DNA of 64,000 nt from Candidatus Methylomicrobium oryzae (lineage in GTDB: Bacteria > Pseudomonadota > Gammaproteobacteria > Methylococcales > Methylomonadaceae): NCBI RefSeq assembly GCF_016745425.1, contig NZ_JAERVK010000006.1, positions 124,001-188,000 of the forward strand, written 5' to 3'. This document shows positions 37,050 to 46,334 of the stretch, one piece after another. Under the pieces are notes generated by a model. It was given only the letters and a program-made list of their open reading frames with translations, was not told the DNA's origin and did no database searches. Numbering within the stretch: the stretch's first letter is position 1; the number at the start of each line of letters is the position of its first letter. The position numbers and the translations under genes were made by a program.

Positions 37050-37833
37050 AGCAGCCGGACTCATTCTGCTGTTTATGGCCGGCTTTCTGATCGCCACCGG
37101 CCTGTTCCCGGCCATCGGGTTGGTTCGTCCGCCCGCCGGAGCCAGGCAAATCCGGGATGCGATCAAACTCCGCTGGCTGCAGCGGTTCGGCCGCATACTG
37201 AACCTGCGGATCGACAAGAGCGGCAGCATTGCCACGCACCCGGTTCTGGTCGTCAGCAACCACGTCTCCTGGCTGGACATCATCGTTCTGGGCGGAATTG
37301 TTCCCGGTTGTTTCGCCGCCAAGGACGATATCGCCGGCTGGCCGGTCATCGGCTATCTGTCGCGGCAGGCCGGCACCGTGTTTATCCGCCGGGGCGACAG
37401 GACACAGATACTGCAGACCGCCGAAAGGATGGCCTGGCAATTGCGACGGAACGGCAATATGCTGGTTTTTCCGGAAGGCACGACCACCGACGGAGGCGAT
37501 GTCCTGGATTTTCATGCGTCGCTGTTTCAACCCGCCCTGATGACCCATGCCGCGATCCAACCCGCAGCGATCCGTTATTTGAACACTGCCGAAGAAAGCG
37601 CGCCGTTCGTCGGCGACGAAGCATTCGTTACGCATTTGTTCAAGATGCTGGCGCTCGATAAAATCGACGTCAAACTCGATTTTCTGCCGCCGATCGAGAG
37701 CGAAGACAAAACCCGCAACGGCATCAGCCGCGAAGCCAGAAGCCTGATCCGGGAAGCTTTGCGGGCCGATGATTCTGTCGGCGTTTTTACCCCCCGCAAA
37801 CCGGAAAATCAGGCAAGCAAATTGACGGCTTAG
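37021..37833 (+). CDS. olsA: 1-acyl-glycerol-3-phosphate-type acyltransferase (OlsA/PlsC-like)
   Basis: A 270-residue membrane acyltransferase with one N-terminal hydrophobic helix (about 12-32). The catalytic HX4D is NHVSWLD with His81 and Asp86; the acceptor motif is FPEGTTTDGG (150-159). In the OlsBA pathway OlsA acylates the 3-hydroxyl of lyso-ornithine lipid at the cytoplasmic face of the inner membrane. Position, directly overlapping olsB by 29 bases, makes that role more likely than general phosphatidic-acid synthesis. Confidence 0.87.
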   Translation: MKAKLRLYSKAAGLILLFMAGFLIATGLFPAIGLVRPPAGARQIRDAIKLRWLQRFGRILNLRIDKSGSIATHPVLVVSNHVSWLDIIVLGGIVPGCFAAKDDIAGWPVIGYLSRQAGTVFIRRGDRTQILQTAERMAWQLRRNGNMLVFPEGTTTDGGDVLDFHASLFQPALMTHAAIQPAAIRYLNTAEESAPFVGDEAFVTHLFKMLALDKIDVKLDFLPPIESEDKTRNGISREARSLIREALRADDSVGVFTPRKPENQASKLTA

Positions 37834-37854
37834 CGGCTTCTTTTCAGGCGTCAT

Positions 37855-37887
37855 AGACCTGCCAGGTTTTTTAAACCTGACAGGTCT
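37855..37887. repeat. Intergenic palindrome after olsA
   Basis: AGACCTGCCAGGTTT and AAACCTGACAGGTCT are 15-base arms with one mismatch and a 3-base loop. The centre gives a small T-run, but none follows the stem. It may serve as a transcription stop for olsBA and is probably a dispersed repeat. Confidence 0.7.
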
Positions 37888-38026
37888 TGTAACCGAAAGT
37901 AATTCGCCCGAAGCCTAACCTGCTGTCTTTCCCGGAAAAGATTGAGTAAAATCGGCCGCATCTCACCCCGTACCCGCCTTACCGGCGGAACAGCGCTTAA
38001 TTCATCACGGAAATAACAAGAATTGG

Positions 38027-39043
38027 ATGGCGGATTTTGTCTTACCGGAACTCGACCGACTCGAACGCCTCATCGAACAACTCGGCGACCGCGCGCAGTG
38101 CGAAATCGTCGAGTACATTCCTTATGAGGGGCATCAATTCCCGATTCACTGCATCACGCTCGGCTCGAACCGGCCGGAGGCGCCGACACTGGCATTTTTC
38201 GGCGGTGTGCACGGCCTCGAAAAAATCGGCTCGGAAGTGATCCTGTCGTTTATCCAAACGATCACCGGCCTGCTCGACTGGGACGAAGAATTCGCCGCAC
38301 GGTTGCAGAAATCGCGCCTGGTCTTCGTGCCTCTGGTCAATCCGGTCGGCGTGTATGTCGGCACGCGCGCGAACGGCAACGGCGTCGATCTGATGCGCAA
38401 CGCGCCTGTCGAAGCCGAAGGTGCCACCCGGCTGTATTGCGGACAGCGTATCAGCCCCCGCCTTCCCTGGTACCGGGGCAGCGAGCTCGAAATGGAGAAG
38501 GAAGCGCTGGCCTTGTGCCGCGTGGTCGAAAAACATTTGTTCGGATCGAAGCTGTCGATCGCGCTGGATCTTCATTCGGGTTTCGGCATTCGCGACCGCT
38601 TATGGTTTCCCTATGCTTCGCGCAAGACCCCGTTCGGCCATTTAGCCGAAATGCTGGCGCTAAAGGAAAACTTCGACCGCTGCTACCCCTACCATATTTA
38701 CAAAATCGAACCGACTTGCACCGAATACCTGATCAACGGCGATTTATGGGATTATCTGTTCGACCGCTTCGTCGGGCAGGCCCAGGAAGCGCGGCTGTTT
38801 CTGCCGCTGACGCTCGAAATGGGTTCTTGGCTCTGGCTGCGCAAAAACCCTTTGCATCTGTTTTCGCGTCACGGCCTGTTTCATCCGATCCTGCCGCACC
38901 GCCAGCAGCGCATCTATCGGCGTCACTTCCTGCTGTTCGATTTTCTGCATCGCAGCCTGCTTTACCCGGCGGCCTGGGCAACACTGGGCGAACGGCAAAA
39001 ACACCAATACACCCGGAAAGCGATGGAGCTGTGGTATGCCTGA
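38027..39043 (+). CDS. M14-family zinc carboxypeptidase-like/succinylglutamate desuccinylase-type protein
   Basis: A 338-residue predicted zinc hydrolase. HGLEKIGSE gives HxxE ligands (His62, Glu65), NGVDLMRN (118-125) is the M14 substrate-binding block, and DLHSGFG gives the third ligand His183. The family covers carboxypeptidases and AstE/AspA-like deacylases; the substrate is not determinable. There is no signal peptide, so it is cytoplasmic. Its stop overlaps the following hydrolase start by eight bases, indicating a coupled two-gene operon. Confidence 0.83.
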   Translation: MADFVLPELDRLERLIEQLGDRAQCEIVEYIPYEGHQFPIHCITLGSNRPEAPTLAFFGGVHGLEKIGSEVILSFIQTITGLLDWDEEFAARLQKSRLVFVPLVNPVGVYVGTRANGNGVDLMRNAPVEAEGATRLYCGQRISPRLPWYRGSELEMEKEALALCRVVEKHLFGSKLSIALDLHSGFGIRDRLWFPYASRKTPFGHLAEMLALKENFDRCYPYHIYKIEPTCTEYLINGDLWDYLFDRFVGQAQEARLFLPLTLEMGSWLWLRKNPLHLFSRHGLFHPILPHRQQRIYRRHFLLFDFLHRSLLYPAAWATLGERQKHQYTRKAMELWYA

Positions 39044-39809
39044 ACCGACTGCCCCCCATTTCATTTTGCTGCGCGGCCTGACCCGCGAATCGGCGCACTG
39101 GGGAGATTTCGTCCCGCAGCTGCAGGCCGCGTTTCCGAATGCACGACTGACCCTGCTCGATTTGCCCGGCGCAGGCCTTTTCTTTCGAGACACTTCGCCG
39201 GCCTCGATCCGCGGCATTCTGGAAAAAGTCCGAATGCAAGCGCTCGAACAAGATTCTCTCAGCGAACCGGCCGTGTTGATCGCCGTCTCGCTGGGCGGCA
39301 TGGTGGCCTGGGAATGGATGCTCACGCACCCTCAGGAAATCGGCGGCGGGATTCTGATCAATACCAGCCTGGGCAGTTTGAGTCCTTTTTATCGGCGCCT
39401 GCGCTGGCAAAACTATGGCAGACTGTTTGCCGCGGCAGGGAATCGGGATGTCGAAAAAAGAGAACCGGCGCTGCTCGAATTGCTCAGCAACCACAAAGAA
39501 AACTATCCGAAAATTGCCGCCGACTGGATCGCAATTCAAAAAGCGCGTCCGGTCGGCGCCGGAACCGCTTTCCGCCAGTTGACGGCAGCTGCAACTTACT
39601 GCCCCGAAGCCATCAAACCGAAACCGCCGATCCTGTTGCTGAACAGCCGCGGCGATCAACTGGTCGATCCGCAGTGTTCCGAAGCCATCGCTCGAAAATG
39701 GCAACTCGAACTCCATACCCACTCCTGGGGCGGGCATGACTTGACGGTCGACGACAGCAGGTGGGTCGTGGCGGAAATCCGCGCCTGGATCAAAAACGCG
39801 GCGTACTGA
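39036..39809 (+). CDS. Alpha/beta hydrolase
   Basis: A 257-residue alpha/beta-hydrolase fold protein. LLRGLTRESAHWG is the oxyanion-side loop, AVSLGG is the nucleophile elbow with Ser85, and GGHDLTVDD near the C-terminus supplies the His, with an Asp in NSRGDQLVDP. It is cytoplasmic and the substrate is unknown. It is cotranscribed with the M14-like gene (8-base overlap), so the two may process the same amide or ester conjugate. That link is inference. Confidence 0.85.
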   Translation: MPEPTAPHFILLRGLTRESAHWGDFVPQLQAAFPNARLTLLDLPGAGLFFRDTSPASIRGILEKVRMQALEQDSLSEPAVLIAVSLGGMVAWEWMLTHPQEIGGGILINTSLGSLSPFYRRLRWQNYGRLFAAAGNRDVEKREPALLELLSNHKENYPKIAADWIAIQKARPVGAGTAFRQLTAAATYCPEAIKPKPPILLLNSRGDQLVDPQCSEAIARKWQLELHTHSWGGHDLTVDDSRWVVAEIRAWIKNAAY

Positions 39810-39830
39810 AGAATACCCACGCGCGGCGAT

Positions 39831-42800
39831 TTACGAAAGCGTCACCTCCGAAACGGCCGGGCGCAATGCCGAATGCTTCGCTAACAGGGCATCAAACCGA
39901 TCGGCGGGAAGGGGTTTTGAAAAAAAGTAGCCCTGCCCGTAATCGCAGCCCATCTCTTTGAGTATCTCGTACTGGTCTTGAGTTTCTATGCCTTCGGCGA
40001 TCACCTGGATGCCCAACTTGTGAGCCATGCCGATCATCGCTTCGCAAAGCGCCAGATCACTGGCCCCGGCGGCGAGATTGCGCACGAAGGATTGGTCGAT
40101 CTTGAGATAGTCGATATCGAATTTTTTCAGATAGGAAAGCGACGAATAGCCTGTCCCAAAGTCATCCAGCGCCACTTGGATCCCCATGTCCCTGAAGACC
40201 AACAATTGGCTGCTGATTTCCTCCCGGGCTTCCATCAGCAGATTCTCGGTGATTTCAACAACAAGGCTTTGGCCCGACAAATCGGCTTCCGCTAAAGCAT
40301 TAAAGCAAGGTATCCGACTGTCGGCATTCGCCCTGAACTGGGCGGGAGACATGTTAACGCTGACCTGAAATGCGGGATGATGTATGGCACGCCACCGAGC
40401 CACTTGGGCAGCCGCTTGGCGGCAGACCCAGTTACCTATTCCGATGATTTGGCCGGTGTCTTCGGCAATCGGAATAAAATCGGATGGACTCACCAGCCCC
40501 CTTTGGGGATGCTGCCAGCGGATCAGCGCCTCGGCCTTGTGAATAGCGCCGGTTTCCAAATCCACGATGGGTTGGTAGTGCAAAATAAACTGATCGTTTG
40601 CCAAGGCGCTGTACAGGTCGTTGGTCAACCGCATGCGGGCACTGGACTCCTCCTGCATGGCCGGCGTGTAATAATGAAAACGATTGCGTCCTTGGCGTTT
40701 GGCCGCATACATGGCTTGATCGGCGTTTTTAAGCAGCGTCGTAATATCCCGGGCATCGTCGGGATAGAAGGTGATGCCGATACTGGCCGAAACATAGGCC
40801 AACTCGTTCTTTAACCGATAGGGCATTGCCAGTTTATCGAGAAGACCATTGGCAACTCGGCCGACATTGCCGACGTCCTGCAAATCGTCCAGAACGATGA
40901 TGAATTCATCCCCGCCCAGACGCCCGGTGATGTCGGATTCCCGTACACATTCGGTCATACGCTCTGCCGCTTCCTGAAGCAGCGAATCCCCGACCTCGTG
41001 CCCTAGCGTATCGTTGACGTCTTTGAAACGGTCCAGATCGATCAACAGCACCGCAAATCGTTTGTTATCCCGGCGCGCCCGCTTGATCTCCTCCATTAAC
41101 CGATCATGAACCATTCGGCGGTTCGGCAGATTCGTCAAAAAATCGAAATTGGCCTGGCGCCAGATCAGTTCTTCGCTTTTTTTCTCTTCGGTAATGTCGG
41201 AAAACAGCGCTACCCGGCGGTACGTCGAACCTTCATCCCGGCAAATCGTATCGGCAATCAACCGCGCAGGATAGATTTCGCCACCCTTGCGACGGCTCCA
41301 GACCTCTCCTTGCCACTTGCCGGAAGTGGAAATCGACCAATCCATCTCCCGAGCGGAAGTGCCGTCATGGGAAACTGAAAAGAGAAAATTCGGCTGTTTA
41401 CCCAAAACTTCCTCGAATCCGTAGCCCGTAATTTCGGTGAAGGCGGGGTTGACGGTAATGATGAGGTTATCTGCGTCGGTTACCATCATTGCTTGGCTGC
41501 TGGCTTGATATACCAGAGCGGCAAGTTCCATCTCTTCGGCTGCGAGTCTGCGATCCGTAATGTCAGTGAACATGGCGAATGCGCCGGCAAAGCTGCCGTC
41601 GCTGTCTGTCAGTGCGGAACCGGCAATCGAACACCAACGGATTTTACCGTCCCGGCGGCGCAGCCGCAGTTCGTAATAGGTACTTTCTCCTCGGCTTCTT
41701 TGCTGCATTTCGCGCCGAAAATGCGGAATGTCTGCTTCAAAAACAAATTCCTCCAGCAATCGTCCGAGCATCTGTTCGGGCGCATAACCCAGCATCAAAG
41801 CCATGGCCGAGTTGACGAAGACTATACGAAAGCGCTTGTCGATCGAGCAAATGCCCTCATTGCTGGTCTCGACGATGAGCCGATAGCGCTCTTCGCTTTC
41901 GCTTAAAGCTTTTAAGGCTTGACGCCATTTGGAGATGTCTTCCATAATCGACCAGATATAGCGCTGCCCATGCGGGCCGGATACCAGCATGCCGTTTAGA
42001 CGGAGCGGAATGCGTTGGCCGCTTTTATTCCGGTATTCTTTCTCGTACGGTCCATAGTAGCCGACGCGGAGCAGCGACTCCAGCTGCTCCGCTTCCTGGG
42101 ACTCGTATTCTTGAGGCGTCAAAGCCCAGTAATCCAGGTTTTTGAGTTCGTCCGCCGAATAACCGCAAATGCGGCGAAAGGCTTCGTTGAATTCGATAAA
42201 ACGGCCTTTCATATCGGTCAGGGCGATGCCGAGCGGCGACAACTCGTAAAGCCCACGCAATTTTTCTTCATTTTCTTTCAAATGTTGAGAATATTCGCGG
42301 TTGAGAATCAAGCTCATCGCAATCATCAGGCCCAAATAGCCGTAAGACCGCAAAGGGACAAAATCGATGGCGAACAGCCTCACCAGAAGCCCTTCGATCA
42401 AGAACATCATGAAAAAGCCGACGGCGACGATCATACCCAAGAGATTGCGATGGCCGCTATGGCGATAGAAATCGCTCAGCGCATACAGCACATAGCCAAA
42501 GTTCGCCATAACCGTAACAAGGGCGAAATAAAACCATCTCCCCGGTTGGCCCACTACCAGGGTAACCGCTTCTCCCCATCGCGAATGCACAGTTTTGAAA
42601 CCATCGAGCCGGTCGTATAACAAACCGAAAGGCTGGCTTACATTCACCCATAACAGTAAAACGTAGAGCAGGGTCAATCCTTTCAGAAATCGCAGCGGCC
42701 GGCTTTTGGAAAAGAGTGCGATAAACCAAAGGAAGATAATAAAAAACACGATGCTGAGGCCGAGGCTCCACTTGAGGGCCGTAATGCATTCATCGAGATT

Positions 42801-42980
42801 TTCGGCTTTTAACGACTGGCATTCGAATAGGGCAACCAGCGATACAGCCAAACTCGCCGAGCCGAATGCAATCTGAGCGGAATTGAAGGGCCGGCTGAAA
42901 CCCACGGAAAAATGAATCAAACCGGCATAAATGCAGAGACCGGAGAGAACATACAAGCTGGGCGTAATGATTTGGATCAT
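39831..42980 (-). CDS. Membrane sensor protein with PAS, GGDEF and EAL domains
   Basis: A 1049-residue c-di-GMP enzyme. The first 240 residues contain about seven transmembrane helices forming a membrane sensor. Then come at least three PAS domains (about 250-365, 370-495, 500-615), then GGDEF with RLGGDEF (689-693) intact, and EAL with EALIRW (817-822) and DDFGTGYSSLSYLKKFDIDYLK split over motifs further on. Both catalytic signatures look complete, so it could make or degrade c-di-GMP. No I-site prediction is offered. It is monocistronic and ends close to the converging hydrolase gene (21 bases). Confidence 0.93.
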   Translation of the reverse strand: MIQIITPSLYVLSGLCIYAGLIHFSVGFSRPFNSAQIAFGSASLAVSLVALFECQSLKAENLDECITALKWSLGLSIVFFIIFLWFIALFSKSRPLRFLKGLTLLYVLLLWVNVSQPFGLLYDRLDGFKTVHSRWGEAVTLVVGQPGRWFYFALVTVMANFGYVLYALSDFYRHSGHRNLLGMIVAVGFFMMFLIEGLLVRLFAIDFVPLRSYGYLGLMIAMSLILNREYSQHLKENEEKLRGLYELSPLGIALTDMKGRFIEFNEAFRRICGYSADELKNLDYWALTPQEYESQEAEQLESLLRVGYYGPYEKEYRNKSGQRIPLRLNGMLVSGPHGQRYIWSIMEDISKWRQALKALSESEERYRLIVETSNEGICSIDKRFRIVFVNSAMALMLGYAPEQMLGRLLEEFVFEADIPHFRREMQQRSRGESTYYELRLRRRDGKIRWCSIAGSALTDSDGSFAGAFAMFTDITDRRLAAEEMELAALVYQASSQAMMVTDADNLIITVNPAFTEITGYGFEEVLGKQPNFLFSVSHDGTSAREMDWSISTSGKWQGEVWSRRKGGEIYPARLIADTICRDEGSTYRRVALFSDITEEKKSEELIWRQANFDFLTNLPNRRMVHDRLMEEIKRARRDNKRFAVLLIDLDRFKDVNDTLGHEVGDSLLQEAAERMTECVRESDITGRLGGDEFIIVLDDLQDVGNVGRVANGLLDKLAMPYRLKNELAYVSASIGITFYPDDARDITTLLKNADQAMYAAKRQGRNRFHYYTPAMQEESSARMRLTNDLYSALANDQFILHYQPIVDLETGAIHKAEALIRWQHPQRGLVSPSDFIPIAEDTGQIIGIGNWVCRQAAAQVARWRAIHHPAFQVSVNMSPAQFRANADSRIPCFNALAEADLSGQSLVVEITENLLMEAREEISSQLLVFRDMGIQVALDDFGTGYSSLSYLKKFDIDYLKIDQSFVRNLAAGASDLALCEAMIGMAHKLGIQVIAEGIETQDQYEILKEMGCDYGQGYFFSKPLPADRFDALLAKHSALRPAVSEVTLS

Positions 42981-43486
42981 CTTCTACTGGCAAGCGGGAC
43001 ATAGGACATAGGCCATGCCGAACCGGCCAATGCCGTTAAGTTAAGGCAAGCTCGCCATTACGGCATGGATTGCCGGACGACTGCATGGGCAGAGATTTGC
43101 TCCTGCAATCTCTGCATTCACGCCCTCCCTGGCGTTTATGCAGGAGGTAGGGCAACGCAGGAGCAGCTGCCGAATCCAGAAGCCAAGGATGGCGGGATTT
43201 GATTGCATCCTTGGAGTCTCGGCAATCGCTCCTGCATTGCCTACCTCCTGCGTCCTTGCAGTTGTGGATCTCGGCAATCCTGCCGAGATGACGGCTTAAC
43301 TTAATGGCATTGCCGAACCGGCAAGAGGCTATGATAAAAGGTAATCAGGTCGGTGAATGTCCGATTTAGTATAGTCAGCTTTTCCAGAAAGTCGGATCCA
43401 ATCGGAACTTTATTTGCAAAATACTTTTTCTTTCTAACTATTCGTTTGGTCTGCTCTCCCGACATTACCGAACAGCTTTCAAAGGC
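42981..43486. other. 506-bp intergenic interval holding a MITE-like element
   Basis: The left 60% is the element described separately. The right part (43323-43486) is AT-rich and holds no supported gene. Confidence 0.6.
43028..43310. mobile_element. MITE-like non-autonomous element
   Basis: The ends ATGCCGTTAAGTTAAG (43030-43045) and CTTAACTTAATGGCAT (43295-43310) are 16-base terminal inverted repeats with one mismatch. A 12-base direct repeat, TGCCGAACCGGC, flanks the element (43016-43027 and 43311-43322), as a target duplication would. Inside, 43140-43164 and 43228-43251 are a second, nearly perfect 24-25-base inverted pair, so the whole can fold into a long hairpin. No ORF is present. A 10-12-bp duplication would suit an IS4-type transposase acting in trans, which is inference. 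Confidence 0.75.
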
Positions 43487-45229
43487 TTATAACGTCTTTT
43501 CAAGATACTGCACAATCAGTTGCACATTGCGGTTGTTTCTGAATTCGTTGATGTCGAGCTTATAAGCCGCCCGGCAGGCGCGAAGGCCGAGCCACCGTTC
43601 GGGATGATCGATAAAAAACGCGATCGCATCGATTAATAAACCATTGGCGTTTCTCAACACCAGCTTCAGATGTTTTTGGCCGACGATGCTGGCCTGCACG
43701 ACTTCGAACTCGCCCTGGAAAACCGGTTCAGGAAAACCCTGCCCCCAGGTCGCGGCATTCTGCAGCAGTTCGGCAAATTCGACCGTCATTTCCAGTTCGC
43801 TAAGTTCGCCGTCCGAAAGCACTTTCTGCTCCAGATCGACCTCGTCCAGACGTTTGCGCACCATTTCGTCGAACGCCAGCGCGAACGGCGGATAATCGTG
43901 CATCGCAATGCTCATGCCGGCCGCCATCGCATGGCCGCCGAATTTGCTCAGTAACTTCGGATGCGCGGCCGCAATGTCGCTGAGCACGTCGCGGATATGC
44001 ACTCCCGGAATCGAGCGGGCCGAGCCTTTGATCTGATCCTTGCCCGCCGGCGCGAATGCGATGACCGGCCGGTGCAGGCGGTCCTTGATCCGAGACGCCA
44101 GAATCCCGATCACACCCTGATGCCAGTTGGGGTCGAACAAGCACACGCCGGCGGGTAAATGGCGCTCATCGAGCGCCCGCATCTCTTTCAGCAGCGTTAG
44201 CGCCTCGTGTTTCATCTGGCCTTCGATTTCCTTGCGGCCGTTGTTCAGATCGTCCAGCTGCAGGGCCATTTGCCTGGCTTCCTCCGGATCGTCGCTGAGC
44301 AGGCACTGAATCCCCAGCGTCATATCGTCCAGCCGGCCGGCCGCATTCAAACGCGGCCCGAGCGCGAACCCCAGATCGGCAGCCTGGAGCGAGGCCGGTT
44401 TGCGGCCGGAAACATCGATCAGCGCCCGGATGCCCGGATGCGCCTTGCCCATCCGAATCCTAAGCAGGCCCTGGTGTACCAGTATCCGGTTGATCCGATC
44501 GAGTTCGACCACATCCGCAACCGTTCCCAGCGCGACATAATCGAGCAGTTGGCCGAGATTCGGGTCGGGCAAGCCTTTGGCCTGGAACCAGCCGGTTTCC
44601 CGGAGCCGGCTTCTGAGCGCCAGCAGGCAATAAAACATGACCCCGACACCGGCCAGCGCGCGGCTCGGAAACTTATCGCCGGACAGGTTCGGGTTCACGA
44701 TCGCATCGGCGGCCGGCAACTCGTGGCCCGGCAAATGATGATCGGTGACCAGCACTTTGATGCCGGCCTGTTTCGCGGCCAATACACCGTCGAGGCTGGA
44801 AATGCCGTTATCGACCGTGATGATCAGGTCGGGCTGTTCCCGCTTGACCAGCTCGACGATTTCAGGCGTCAATCCATAGCCGTACTCGAAGCGGTTGGGC
44901 ACCACGAAACCGACGCGTTTGGCGCCGAACAGCTGCAGGCCCTTGATCGCCACCGCGCAGCTGGTCGCGCCGTCCGCGTCGAAATCGGCCACGATCACGA
45001 TTTTTTGATCCTGTTCCAGCGCCGCGATCAGGTGCGCCACCATCTTCTCGATGCCCGATAACAACCAGGGCGGCGGCAATTTAGCCAGAGAGCGGTCCAG
45101 ATCGTCCGGTGAACTGACACCCCGGGCTAAAAAGATGCGTTCCAGTATCGGATGCAGGCCGTCCATAGGTAGATGCTGTTGAACCAATGGCCGGGAAGTA
45201 ATGATTTTTTTGACGCCTTGAGGGTACAT
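43487..45229 (-). CDS. recJ: Single-stranded-DNA-specific exonuclease RecJ
   Basis: A 580-residue 5'-3' ssDNA exonuclease of recombination and mismatch repair. DHH-family motifs are ADFDADGATS (motif I), TVDNG, TDHHLPG (DHH motif), and GVGVMFYCLLAL; the DHHA1 part has SKFGGHAMAAGMS. I chose the ATG at 45229 (MYPQGVKK), matching E. coli RecJ length (577), over the open frame to 45322. A perfect TATAAT about 45 bases upstream of this start on the minus strand supports the shorter form. No strong Shine-Dalgarno is seen. Confidence 0.94.
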   Translation of the reverse strand: MYPQGVKKIITSRPLVQQHLPMDGLHPILERIFLARGVSSPDDLDRSLAKLPPPWLLSGIEKMVAHLIAALEQDQKIVIVADFDADGATSCAVAIKGLQLFGAKRVGFVVPNRFEYGYGLTPEIVELVKREQPDLIITVDNGISSLDGVLAAKQAGIKVLVTDHHLPGHELPAADAIVNPNLSGDKFPSRALAGVGVMFYCLLALRSRLRETGWFQAKGLPDPNLGQLLDYVALGTVADVVELDRINRILVHQGLLRIRMGKAHPGIRALIDVSGRKPASLQAADLGFALGPRLNAAGRLDDMTLGIQCLLSDDPEEARQMALQLDDLNNGRKEIEGQMKHEALTLLKEMRALDERHLPAGVCLFDPNWHQGVIGILASRIKDRLHRPVIAFAPAGKDQIKGSARSIPGVHIRDVLSDIAAAHPKLLSKFGGHAMAAGMSIAMHDYPPFALAFDEMVRKRLDEVDLEQKVLSDGELSELEMTVEFAELLQNAATWGQGFPEPVFQGEFEVVQASIVGQKHLKLVLRNANGLLIDAIAFFIDHPERWLGLRACRAAYKLDINEFRNNRNVQLIVQYLEKTL

Positions 45230-45440
45230 GCGCGGGGAGAAATTAAGTTGCTTCCAGAGCTGATAAAGATGAGCCATTATAGCGCCAAACAGCGTAACTC
45301 CGATCCGGATAATATCCCGCATCGAGCAGTTGACCGGGCAATGACAAGAGACGGTTTTTAATATTTTGTTGCAAGCTGAATTGGCAACGGGGAAGATAGA
45401 CGCAAACTTATCGATAACTTATAGAGCACCTTATAACACC

Positions 45441-46073
45441 ATGTTTCTGGCTGAGCGGTGGTTTGAAGCCTGGGCAGACCTCGGAGTTCCCCGCAGCCCC
45501 GGGCTCGAACGGCTGCATGCCGACTTGACGCGGCGCTACTGCGAGCTGCATCGGCATTACCATACGCTGCGGCATCTGGCGGAGTGTTTCGGCCATTTGT
45601 CCGAATTGGCGCCGTATCTTTCGCATAAACCGGAGTCCGAGCTGGCGCTGTGGTTCCACGACGCCGTTTACGACCCGCAACGCACCGACAATGAAGCGCT
45701 CAGCGCAGCTTGGGCGGTCGACTCGGCACGCGCCTTGGGCGTTGCTGAATCCGCGGCCCGGCGTATCGCCCGGCTGATTTTGACCACCCGCCACGATACA
45801 GAACCCGAGGGAAACGATGCCGAGGCCGTGACTGACGCCGACCTGGGCATCTTAGGCGCCGACGCCGAGCGCTTCTTCGAGTACGAAGCGCAAATCCGGC
45901 AGGAATATGCCTGGGTTTCCGAGCCTGACTATAGGGCCGGGCGCGCCGAGTTCCTGGCCCGCCTGTTGAACCGGCCGCATATTTTCTCGACGGAGCGCTT
46001 CCGCAGCCGTTACGAAGCCCGGGCGCGCGCCAATCTGCAGGCGTCCGTTCGCCGGTTGACGGAAGGCGCGTAA
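45441..46073 (+). CDS. HD-superfamily-like metal-dependent phosphohydrolase (COG4339 type)
   Basis: A 210-residue protein. HRHYHTLRHL gives His41 and His45, and WFHDAVYDP provides the His73-Asp74 pair of an HD-like metal site, the pattern of the predicted N-methyl-D-aspartate-receptor-like/COG4339 HD hydrolases. The substrate is unknown. I chose the ATG at 45441 because MFLAERWFEAW begins the conserved region; the frame extends upstream to a TTG without support. It is divergent from recJ. Confidence 0.85.
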   Translation: MFLAERWFEAWADLGVPRSPGLERLHADLTRRYCELHRHYHTLRHLAECFGHLSELAPYLSHKPESELALWFHDAVYDPQRTDNEALSAAWAVDSARALGVAESAARRIARLILTTRHDTEPEGNDAEAVTDADLGILGADAERFFEYEAQIRQEYAWVSEPDYRAGRAEFLARLLNRPHIFSTERFRSRYEARARANLQASVRRLTEGA

Positions 46074-46250
46074 GCCCGCCCCCGACTCAAGCCTCCACCT
46101 CGCAGCCCAAGCCCTCATCCCTCTCCCGGTCGCCGTCAAAGCGGGAAATTCCGAATTTAAAACAGCAAATTACAAAATATCCCGGTCCTCTCATTCAGGA
46201 ATTCCCGATTTTAATCTGGATTCCTGGCGTGATTGTGGTATATACATTAC

Positions 46251-46280
46251 CGATCGCCGGGATCGATGATCTCGATCGGT
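46251..46280. promoter_or_regulatory. Inverted repeat upstream of the carbamoyltransferase operon
   Basis: CCGATCG and CGATCGG are outer arms, with GATCGATGATC, itself dyadic, between them. The site is 55-85 bases before the first gene and just after a TATATA stretch, so it is a candidate operator or downstream promoter element. No regulator gene is adjacent. Confidence 0.35.
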
Positions 46281-46334
46281 TGGAGTCCTCGATAATAACA
46301 ATAAAACATCCACCCGAACCATGCCTGGAGCGGA

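Noticed and set aside
43140-43251. CRISPR-like repeats from the GCAGGAG-rich region
   Set aside because: The repeats are an inverted pair within the MITE-like element, not regularly spaced direct repeats.
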